From positions 310,001 through 374,000 of the forward strand of contig NZ_QSRL01000001.1 in the NCBI RefSeq assembly GCF_003437035.1: a stretch of 64,000 bases of DNA, written 5' to 3'. Numbering within the stretch: the stretch's first letter is position 1; every line of letters starts with the position of its first letter. The position numbers and the translations under genes were made by a program. This DNA is from Collinsella sp. TF08-11AT. Its GTDB lineage: Bacteria; Actinomycetota; Coriobacteriia; Coriobacteriales; Coriobacteriaceae. The notes under the pieces were generated by a model. That model worked only from the letters and a program-made list of their open reading frames with translations, did not search any database and had not been told where the DNA came from. This document shows positions 16,194-23,139 of this stretch, piece by piece.

Positions 16194-16347
16194 CAAAACT
16201 ACGCCGGATTACGGAGCTAAAGTCGGAGCCCTCATCCATACCCCCTATTTTTGAAAAACAGCAAGCAGTCTACCTGCGGTTTTATTATCTTGGTTTTCGA
16301 TATGGTCGGAGGTTCGCTATCCAGCCCCGTAATCCGGCATAGTTTTG
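16194..16347. repeat. inverted-repeat element, class A copy 2
   Basis: Arms at 16194-16219 and 16322-16347 with three mismatches (CAAAACTACGCCGGATTACG on the left). The interior core is on the minus strand (TCTACCTGCGGTTTTA). Total 154 nt, the same length as copy 1. The spacer to class B copy 1 is 93 nt and again holds AAAATGATCCGTTT. Confidence 0.93.
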
Positions 16348-16361
16348 TTCGCGACGGCCCA

Positions 16362-16412
16362 ACCGCGCGTTTAAGCGCGGGGCCGGTGGGGCAATTTTGC
16401 CCCACCGGCCCC
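16362..16412 (-). terminator. tandem hairpins at the end of the ech operon
   Basis: A perfect 16-bp stem with a 2-nt loop (16379-16412, GGGGCCGGTGGGGCAA) is followed, on the minus strand, by a second stem (CCGCGC with GCGCGG). It begins 22 nt after the echF-like stop codon. No T-run follows, so this may be a Rho-assisted end or an mRNA-stabilising structure. Confidence 0.6.
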
Positions 16413-16433
16413 TATTCCAGCTCAATTCCAGCG

Positions 16434-16775
16434 CTATTCCGGCTTGGTTTCTACCGTGGGGGTCTTGTCCGCTGCGACTGGGGTGCGGGCGGTGTCCATA
16501 GTCAGGCAGTGCTTGGGGCAGCTCTCGATGCACTCACCGCACACCACGCAGGCATACGGGTCGATCGACCACGTTCCACCCTTGCGATCGACTGCGAGCG
16601 CGCCCGCCGGACAGCGACGCGCACACATGCCGCAGCAGATGCACGCGTCCATGTCGTTGACGATATGCCCGCGCAAGCGCTCGGGTGCCGCGAGCTTCTC
16701 CTGCGGATAGCACACCGTTACCGGCTGCTTGACCATAGAGCCCAAGGCCGTCTTGGCAAATGTCAGCAAACTCAT
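16434..16775 (-). CDS. echF: EchF-like two-cluster ferredoxin subunit
   Basis: 113 residues. Two 4Fe-4S motifs, CICCGMCARRC and CVVCGECIESC, each followed by P. It is homologous in position and layout to NuoI/HycF/EchF. In Ech hydrogenase this subunit passes electrons from ferredoxin to the small subunit. It is the last gene of the operon, 7 nt after the large-subunit gene. A short Thr/Pro tail is unlike the usual family end. Gene symbol follows the Ech arrangement; a formate-hydrogenlyase origin is less likely because no formate dehydrogenase is nearby. Confidence 0.85.
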   Translation of the reverse strand: MSLLTFAKTALGSMVKQPVTVCYPQEKLAAPERLRGHIVNDMDACICCGMCARRCPAGALAVDRKGGTWSIDPYACVVCGECIESCPKHCLTMDTARTPVAADKTPTVETKPE

Positions 16776-16782
16776 GCCGCGC

Positions 16783-17871
16783 CTACCTTTCCGTGCAGCT
16801 AATGCAGGGGTCGATGGTCAGGATAATCATGGGCACGTTGGCAAGGAGCACGCCCTGCAGCGCATGTGTCAGACCCGCCAGGTTCTGCGACGTCGGCGTG
16901 CGCACGCGGAAGCGGTCCAGGTTCTTGGTGCCGTTACCGCGCACATAGTAATACGCCTCGCCGCGCGGCTGCTCAATCACAACCTCGCCGCGTGCGCCGT
17001 CGGCCGGCGTAAGCTTGGTGCGCCCGCCGATCCCGTCGTGCGGAATCTTGCCCACAAGCTCCTTAATGATGTCCATGGCCTGCGTGACCTCGGCACAGCG
17101 CACCTGGCAGCGGGCATAGCAATCGCCATCGGTGGCGACAACCGGCTCAAACGCAGCCAGGTCCGCATAGGCACCGTCGCTAAACATGCGCACGTCGTAG
17201 TCCACGCCCGAGGCGCGCCCAAACGGGCCGACCATCGACAGATCCAGCGCGTCCTTCTTGCTGATCACGCCCACGCCATGCAGGCGCTCGCCACAGCTGA
17301 CGTCGTCCAAAAACGTATGCACCAGGGCCTCGTAGTCGGGACGCATGGCATCGAGCGTCTGGACAATGCCAGCCAGCTCGGAGTCCTCAATGTCGTGCTT
17401 TAGGCCGCCGATCTCGTTAATCGAAAGGATCACGCGGCCACCGCACGTGCTCTCGAAGATCTTGAGAATCTGCTCGCGCAGGGTCCACGACCGATAGAAC
17501 AGCGCCTCAAAGCCAAAGGCATCGGCGAGCAGGCCCAGCCACAGCAGGTGCGAGTGAATGCGCGAAAGCTCGTGCAAAATGGTGCGGATATACTGCACGC
17601 GCCCGGGCACCTCGATGCCGAGCATGCGCTCGCAGGCGCTGGCATAGCCGTAACTGTGGCCCACGGCGCAGATGCCGCAGATGCGCTCGGCGATGTAGCC
17701 AAACTGATGCATGTCGCGCTTTTCGGTGAGCTTCTCGAGTCCGCGGTGCACAAAGCCGATCTGCGGAATTGCCTCGAGAACGCGGTCGTCCTCGATCACC
17801 AGGTCCAGATGAAGCGGCTCGGGCAGCACCGGGTGCTGCGGGCCAAACGGAATAACGGAGCGATGTGCCAT
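16783..17871 (-). CDS. echE: Ech-type [NiFe]-hydrogenase large subunit
   Basis: 362 residues. Both nickel-ligand pairs are present: RICGICAVGHSYGYA near residue 65 and DPCISCTER at the very end. The chain stops three residues after the last Cys, so there is no C-terminal peptide to be cleaved by a maturation protease; some Ech and CooH enzymes are known for this. Both CxxC pairs distinguish it from the homologous NuoD of complex I, which lacks them, so it should bind Ni-Fe and make or use H2. It lies between the EchD-like and ferredoxin genes. Confidence 0.93.
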   Translation of the reverse strand: MAHRSVIPFGPQHPVLPEPLHLDLVIEDDRVLEAIPQIGFVHRGLEKLTEKRDMHQFGYIAERICGICAVGHSYGYASACERMLGIEVPGRVQYIRTILHELSRIHSHLLWLGLLADAFGFEALFYRSWTLREQILKIFESTCGGRVILSINEIGGLKHDIEDSELAGIVQTLDAMRPDYEALVHTFLDDVSCGERLHGVGVISKKDALDLSMVGPFGRASGVDYDVRMFSDGAYADLAAFEPVVATDGDCYARCQVRCAEVTQAMDIIKELVGKIPHDGIGGRTKLTPADGARGEVVIEQPRGEAYYYVRGNGTKNLDRFRVRTPTSQNLAGLTHALQGVLLANVPMIILTIDPCISCTER

Positions 17872-17876
17872 GGACC

Positions 17877-18596
17877 TTACGCCTCCTTTTTCTGCTTGTC
17901 GCGGACGACCTTGGCGGCAAGCGCCGCGCGGACCTTGGCCGCTTTCTCGGGATCCATGGCGGCGAGCTTTGCCTCCATCTCGGCGGCTTTAAGTGCGGCC
18001 TTGGCCGCGGCCTCGTCATGCTGAGCATCGGAGCCGGCAGCCGCAGCGGGCCGAGCGACGGCGGCGCCCGCGGCATCACCAGCGCCCGCGGCGCCCTCCC
18101 CTGCAGCAGCCGCAGCAGCGGCGGCCTTCTCGGCCACGGCCTTGCGCGCCTTGGCCTCGGCAGCGGCACGGACCTTCATGGCTTTCTCTCGCGCAGCCTT
18201 CACCTCGGGCGTGATAACGCTCATGGGCTCGGCAGTCGAGACCTGGTAGAAAAAGCCCTTAAAGTCGATCTGCATATCGGTGATGGCAAGACCGAATAGG
18301 TCGTGCGCTTCGTTTTCAAACGGGAATACCGCCGGATAGTACGAGCTGATGGACGGAATCTCCTGGTACCGATCAATTCCCTCAACCACCAGGTTCTCGA
18401 TCGCATAGCTGCCGTCCTGCGCAATATGCTCCTGAGCAGCACGAACGTTGATAAACGTATAGACCAGGCGATACGATCCGTCGTCCACACAGCGCTCGGC
18501 GTGCATCTGCACAAAGCGGGCACCGGCGCCCTTGAGCGCCTGGACATGCGACAGAAGCTCGTCGAGCCCAGCGGTGGTATAGATAGCCTTTTGCAT
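17877..18596 (-). CDS. echD: EchD-like (NuoC-like) subunit with Ala/Lys-rich extension
   Basis: 239 residues. Residues 1-125 match the NuoC/EchD domain (ENEAHDLFGLAITDMQIDFKG is the family signature). Residues 130-239 are a highly charged Ala/Lys/Glu-rich helical extension with a poly-Ala stretch; normal EchD proteins are about 120-130 residues, so this part is extra. The start overlaps the stop of the EchC-like gene by one base (TAATG). The role of the extension is unknown; it may hold the peripheral arm together. Confidence 0.85.
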   Translation of the reverse strand: MQKAIYTTAGLDELLSHVQALKGAGARFVQMHAERCVDDGSYRLVYTFINVRAAQEHIAQDGSYAIENLVVEGIDRYQEIPSISSYYPAVFPFENEAHDLFGLAITDMQIDFKGFFYQVSTAEPMSVITPEVKAAREKAMKVRAAAEAKARKAVAEKAAAAAAAAGEGAAGAGDAAGAAVARPAAAAGSDAQHDEAAAKAALKAAEMEAKLAAMDPEKAAKVRAALAAKVVRDKQKKEA

Positions 18597-19213
18597 TACT
18601 CGGCCTCCTTTGCAGCGACGGGCGTCTCAGCAGGTGCGTCGCCAGCAGCGGGTGCGGCGGGCTTCCCGGCAGGCGCGTCACCGGCACCGTCAGTCCCGGC
18701 CCCCGCAGCCACAAACCCGTCCTCGCCCAGCTCAACGCCACCGTCCCAGGTGGCGGCGCCGCCCACGGTGAGCGGATCGCCGCCGGCGCGCATCACGGCC
18801 TCCTTCTGGTCCAGGATACCGCACGCCTCCACGATGGCATCGATCACCGTTTCGGGACGAATGGCGCACCCGGGCGCGTACACATCCACGGGAATCGCGC
18901 GGTCCACGCCGCCGATCACGTTGTAGGCATCGCGGAATACGCCGCCCGAGCACGCGCAAATGCCGCATGCCACCACGCACTTGGGCTCGAGCATCTGGTT
19001 GTAGATCTGGCGCACGATGGGCAGGTTCTGGGCATTGACCGACCCCGTCACCAAAAAGATATCCGCATGCTTGGGGTTGCCGGTGTTGACCACGCCAAAG
19101 CGCTCCGCATCGAACAGTGGCGTGAGCGAAGCAAGCACCTCGATATCGCATCCGTTGCAGCTCGAGCCGTCGTAATGAATAACCCACGGCGAGCGCGACA
19201 TTTTATGATCCAT
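18596..19213 (-). CDS. echC: EchC-like [NiFe]-hydrogenase small subunit
   Basis: 205 residues. The four cluster-binding Cys of NuoB/EchC are seen in SSCNGCDIE, VACGICACSGG and YAPGCAIRPE. The proximal 4Fe-4S cluster they hold lies next to the NiFe site. GGAGGCGG precedes the ATG. Residues after about 150 form a Gly/Ala/Pro-rich low-complexity tail absent from typical family members. Together with the EchD-like protein this makes two subunits with added C-terminal tails in one operon. Confidence 0.9.
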   Translation of the reverse strand: MDHKMSRSPWVIHYDGSSCNGCDIEVLASLTPLFDAERFGVVNTGNPKHADIFLVTGSVNAQNLPIVRQIYNQMLEPKCVVACGICACSGGVFRDAYNVIGGVDRAIPVDVYAPGCAIRPETVIDAIVEACGILDQKEAVMRAGGDPLTVGGAATWDGGVELGEDGFVAAGAGTDGAGDAPAGKPAAPAAGDAPAETPVAAKEAE

Positions 19214-19225
19214 GGATGCCGCCTC

Positions 19226-22108
19226 CTAAATAAACACGTCGACGAGGATGGGCATAAGGTTGAGCAGGCCAAACACCAGCGCCACGCCCCAGCCGAGCTT
19301 AAAGCAGCTGCGCCAGGTGCTGCGTGCGAAGGTGTTGTCGATCAGCACCTCGACAAAATACGTCGCGGCCATCACGACCAGGGCTACGACCCAGCTCACC
19401 GGGTTGTCCCAAACAAAGAACATGCCCACCCACATCAAAAACAGCACGGTCTCGCACCAGTGCATAAGGGTCATCTTGGCCAGCGTGCCGCCGCTCATCT
19501 CGGTGGCGATGCCCTGGACAATCTCCTGATGCGCGTGATGCGAGTACGAAAGGTCAAACGGCGACTTGCGTAGCTTGATGGTGAGCACCGCAAGCAGCGC
19601 CAGGAAAATGGGCGCACTGTACACGATGATGGGCGCCGACTGCCCGGTCACGGCGATGGAATCGAAGCTATCGGTGGCAAGATACAGGCCCACGCTCATC
19701 AGCAGAACGGCGGGCTCGTAGCTCATAACCTGCAGCAGCTCGCGATCGGCGCCGACCTGCGCAAACGGGCTTTGCGTCGAGGCGGACGCCAGCACCACAA
19801 AGATCGCGGCGAGAGTCACCATAAAAGCGCACAGCAGCGTGTTGGAGCCCGACACAAAGATGCCGCCGCCCACGACGGTAAAGATGAGCGCGCACGCCAT
19901 ATAGGTATCGTCCATGGTGTTTACGCTGGCAGGGGCCTTGCGCAGCAGCTTGGCAACGTCGTAGAAGGGCTGCAGCAGGCGCGGGCCCACGCGGCCCTGC
20001 ATGCGAGCCGAAAGTTTGCGGTCGATGCCGTCGATCAAGCCGCCCGCAAGCGGCGCCAGCAAGGCAAACGCCACGGTGCCAATATAGATGCCCACGACGC
20101 CCGAACCTTCGAAATACTTGCCGCGCAGCACCGAGGGCGCGCTCATGGCAAGCCGCTCGGGCCCAATCCATGCGCAACACAGCAGCGCAAACAAGATAAT
20201 GCTGCAGCATACGACGCTACCCGCGGGGCCAATACGCTTCTCGCCAAGGGCGTCCTCCGAGTACCAATTGCGCTTTTCGGCCTTCACCTCGTGTCCCATC
20301 GAGCCGCGGAAATGGCGATATTTGTCGGTTCCCACGCCCGAAAGGTACACGTTGACGTGCGGTTTGTTGCTCACGCGGAATGACGTCAGCAGCACCACGG
20401 CGATAAAAGCCACGATAACCACCATCAGATACATGGCGTCCTTGCCAATAACGTACGGCACGCGGCCAAACACCATGGCCAAGTAAGGCGACACCAGGCC
20501 GCTCGAGATGAGCGGGAACGCCACGCAGCAAAGAATCAGCAGCGCGGCGATGGTGTTGAGGGCCATCCATTCGGTCTTATGGACATTGACCTCAACGTTT
20601 TGAGCCGTGGGGTCGACGCCCGAAAGCTTGGCAAGCCACTTGCCCCAGAAGAAGAACGTCGCGGCCGAGCCAAAGGCAAGCACCATGATCATGAGCACGT
20701 TGCCGGTCTGCGCGAACGCCACCAGGGCGCCCCACTTGGACACGAGCATGCCAAACGGTGCCACGAACATGCCCATGATGCCCAGCATCATCAGACGCGT
20801 AAGGTGCGGCATGCGGCTGAACATACCGTCCATGTCCTCGATATTGCGGCTGCCGATATGATGCTCGGCCGTGCCCACGCACAGGAACAGCAGCGACTTG
20901 GCCACCGTGTGGAACAGGATCAGGAAGATGGCGGCCCATACGGCCTCGGGCGCGCCGACACCCAAGCAAGCACTGATGAGGCCCAAGTTGGAAATGGTGG
21001 AGTACGCGAGGACGCGTTTGGCGTTGCTCTGCGAGATGGCCATGAGGGCAGCGAGCAAAAACGTGATGGCACCCACGCTCGTGACCATAAAGCCGGTCAC
21101 GGGATAGATGGCATAGAGCGGGCTGAGCTTGACCATCAGGAACACGCCGGCTTTGACCATGGTTGACGAGTGCAGCAGGGCACTCGTGGGCGTGGGGGCA
21201 ACCATGGCACCCAATAGCCAAGTGTGGAACGGCATCTGTGCGGCCTTGGTGAGCGCGGCAAGCGACAGCAACAGGACCGGCATCACCAGCAGCGCGGATT
21301 GCGCGGTTCCGGCGCTGGAAAGCTCGATCATGCCCGAGATGGTCAGCGGCATGCCGTTAACGTGCAGGTACATGAGTCCGGCCAAAAACGCGATGCCGCC
21401 CAGCATGTTGAGGATGATCTGGGTGAAAGCGTTTTTTATGGCCTCGGGCGTGCGCGTGTAGCCAATCATGAGGAACGAGCACACGGTGGTGATTTCCCAG
21501 CCACAGAACAGCCACTCAAGGTTGTCGCTTGTCACGATGACGAACATGGCCGAGAGGAACAGGAACATAAGCGCCAGGAACTGCGGGCGACGGTCGGGCG
21601 CGGTCTGCCCGCGCAGCGCAGCCTCGTGCTCGTCGTGGGCCTGGAAGTCCTTCATGTATCCCAGGGCATACACGCAGATCAGGCTGCCGACGATGCCGAC
21701 GGCGAGGACCATGATTACGCTCATGTAGTCCAGGTAGAGCGGGGTTGCGGTAACGGCTTCAGTCGCGGGCAGCGTCATGGCTGCAAAGGCGAGCGAGCCC
21801 ACCAGCTGGACTATGCCGAGCACCGTGGTGAGCGCGTTCCTATATTCGTACGCGTTGTACAGGATGACGGCGCACAGGATGACGTCGATAACGGAACTGA
21901 TGATCGAGAGCACATGCGAGGTGCCGGGAGCAACCTCAAAGCTCTGTGGACCCGTGCCAAAAAACATGACGGCGACTACAACTGTCACCGCCATAATAAT
22001 GCCGGAGCCTATGAGCCCCACCGCATCGCGGGCGCGGTCACCGCGCGCGAGCAGCATGCCCAGCGCCGGTACCAGCGGAAACAGGGTAAGGAAATACAGT
22101 AGCGTCAT
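19226..22108 (-). CDS. fused EchA-EchB membrane subunit (NuoL-like plus NuoH-like)
   Basis: 960 residues in one uninterrupted frame. Residues 1 to about 600 are an antiporter-like NuoL/EchA domain with the proton-channel motif WLLGAMVAPTPTSALLHSSTMVKAG and the conserved Glu/Lys region near GWEITTVCSF. After a 60-residue hydrophilic linker (about 590-650), residues from about 670 are NuoH/EchB-like (GGLIDGIDRKLSARMQGRVG and QSPFAQVGADRELLQVMSYEPAV). These are normally two proteins. GGGAG lies 8 nt before the ATG. It is the first gene of the operon and would couple ferredoxin:H+ electron transfer to ion pumping. Confidence 0.92.
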   Translation of the reverse strand: MTLLYFLTLFPLVPALGMLLARGDRARDAVGLIGSGIIMAVTVVVAVMFFGTGPQSFEVAPGTSHVLSIISSVIDVILCAVILYNAYEYRNALTTVLGIVQLVGSLAFAAMTLPATEAVTATPLYLDYMSVIMVLAVGIVGSLICVYALGYMKDFQAHDEHEAALRGQTAPDRRPQFLALMFLFLSAMFVIVTSDNLEWLFCGWEITTVCSFLMIGYTRTPEAIKNAFTQIILNMLGGIAFLAGLMYLHVNGMPLTISGMIELSSAGTAQSALLVMPVLLLSLAALTKAAQMPFHTWLLGAMVAPTPTSALLHSSTMVKAGVFLMVKLSPLYAIYPVTGFMVTSVGAITFLLAALMAISQSNAKRVLAYSTISNLGLISACLGVGAPEAVWAAIFLILFHTVAKSLLFLCVGTAEHHIGSRNIEDMDGMFSRMPHLTRLMMLGIMGMFVAPFGMLVSKWGALVAFAQTGNVLMIMVLAFGSAATFFFWGKWLAKLSGVDPTAQNVEVNVHKTEWMALNTIAALLILCCVAFPLISSGLVSPYLAMVFGRVPYVIGKDAMYLMVVIVAFIAVVLLTSFRVSNKPHVNVYLSGVGTDKYRHFRGSMGHEVKAEKRNWYSEDALGEKRIGPAGSVVCCSIILFALLCCAWIGPERLAMSAPSVLRGKYFEGSGVVGIYIGTVAFALLAPLAGGLIDGIDRKLSARMQGRVGPRLLQPFYDVAKLLRKAPASVNTMDDTYMACALIFTVVGGGIFVSGSNTLLCAFMVTLAAIFVVLASASTQSPFAQVGADRELLQVMSYEPAVLLMSVGLYLATDSFDSIAVTGQSAPIIVYSAPIFLALLAVLTIKLRKSPFDLSYSHHAHQEIVQGIATEMSGGTLAKMTLMHWCETVLFLMWVGMFFVWDNPVSWVVALVVMAATYFVEVLIDNTFARSTWRSCFKLGWGVALVFGLLNLMPILVDVFI

Positions 22109-22251
22109 ACCATCACTCCCCCATGCAAAAACGCTGCAATTGTTTAACGTTATAGCTCAGTTGAGGAGTAGCGGCGGCAGGTTTTCGGTCAACTGGGGAG
22201 TTTTAGGCGTACGGGGTAAGGGCACGCCTGCTTTGGAGCAGAGGCGCGGCA

Positions 22252-22276
22252 AGAAAAATGCGCCCCTGTGGGCGCA
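22252..22276 (-). terminator. terminator of the HTH gene
   Basis: On the minus strand TGCGCCC and GGGCGCA pair around a 4-nt loop, followed by TTTTT. It begins 12 nt after the HTH gene stop. Confidence 0.8.
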
Positions 22277-22288
22277 CCATCCCGTTCG

Positions 22289-22684
22289 CTATTCCGCCTT
22301 TTTAACGCGCGGCTTGCGTCCGCGCGGCTTATCGACCAGTGCGGCCTCGCCGCCGTCGCGATACTGGCGGCACCAAGCCTTAACCGAAGACTCACTGGGG
22401 ATCTGGTGCTTGATCATAGCCTCGCGAACCGTCAGGCCGTTTTCCAGGCGATCCTTAACCACGGCGAGCTTAACCTCGTACGAATACGTGTGATGATGAG
22501 CGCCCGCGTTGAGCACGGCATCGGCGCCGCCCACGGCATACGCACGGGCCCACTGACGAGCCGTGGCCTGGGGAATGCCAAGCTCCGCGGCGAGGGCGCG
22601 ATGGCCGACCCCCTCTTGAAGGATCTCGACGGCGCGCTGCCTAACCTTGGGCGCATGCGTGCGAGTCCTAGTTGCTTCTGACAT
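22289..22684 (-). CDS. helix-turn-helix protein, IS-transposase OrfA-like
   Basis: About 131 residues holding two homologous HTH units: RQRAVEILQEGVGHRALAAELGIPQATARQWAR and KLAVVKDRLENGLTVREAMIKHQ... with VKAWCRQYRDGG. This is the helix-turn-helix layout of IS3-family OrfA and of stand-alone regulators derived from it. No OrfB, terminal repeats or target duplication are seen nearby, so it is probably a domesticated DNA-binding protein. ATG at 22684 was chosen; a GTG three codons upstream is possible. The basic end (KPRGRKPRVKKAE) would contact DNA. Confidence 0.8.
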   Translation of the reverse strand: MSEATRTRTHAPKVRQRAVEILQEGVGHRALAAELGIPQATARQWARAYAVGGADAVLNAGAHHHTYSYEVKLAVVKDRLENGLTVREAMIKHQIPSESSVKAWCRQYRDGGEAALVDKPRGRKPRVKKAE

Positions 22685-22975
22685 ACCTGCCACTTCTTAG
22701 CCTCAACCGTTAATCTGCTTTCTTACGTGCATGTTAGATAGTAGCATTTTGCTGTTCCCGCGTAACAGTTAATCGAAAATAGCAACGGCGGCATCTGGAC
22801 ATTTGCCATTTATTTGCGACATTTCTTTACGTTCTATTTACGCAGCTAGTTAGCTCGCGGCTCATTGACGGTGTTTTACCAACCAGATTGGTATCTTTTT
22901 GTTTGGCTGGTATGGTTTGTGTAATTATTAACCCCTCTTCAGCCCGCACCTACATGTCAACTTTCCACTTACTTT

Positions 22976-23056
22976 CCAGCTTTCCACCTAGCTTTCCAGC
23001 TTTCCACTTAACTTACCACCTAAGGTGGAAAGCTGGAAAGCTAGGTGGGAAGCTGG
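22976..23056. repeat. 32-bp inverted repeat built from AGCTTTCCA units
   Basis: Arms 22976-23007 and 23025-23056 are reverse complements with one mismatch, with a 17-nt loop. The arms are themselves repeats of AGCTTTCCA and CTTTCCACC. It lies in the 455-nt gap (22685-23139) between the HTH gene and the giant surface-protein gene; otherwise that gap holds only the surface gene's terminator and an AT-rich stretch (22730-22960). Confidence 0.9.
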
Positions 23057-23081
23057 GGCAGCAGCAGGCCAGGAGAACAAG

Positions 23082-23117
23082 AAAAGGGGCGGCAACCGGG
23101 TGGTTGCCGCCCCCTTT
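23082..23117 (-). terminator. terminator of the surface-protein operon
   Basis: GGGGCGGCAACC and GGTTGCCGCCCC form a 12-bp stem with a 4-nt loop; on the minus strand it is followed by TTTTC. It begins 23 nt after the stop of the giant gene. Confidence 0.9.
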
Positions 23118-23139
23118 GCGAAGCCAGTTGGCTTCGGAA

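Noticed and set aside
16434-22108. Complex I (nuo) operon
   Set aside because: The large subunit keeps both CxxC nickel-binding pairs, and no NuoE, F, G, A, J, K, M or N genes are present.
22289-22684. Complete insertion sequence
   Set aside because: Only an OrfA-like HTH protein is present; no OrfB, terminal inverted repeats or target duplication could be seen.
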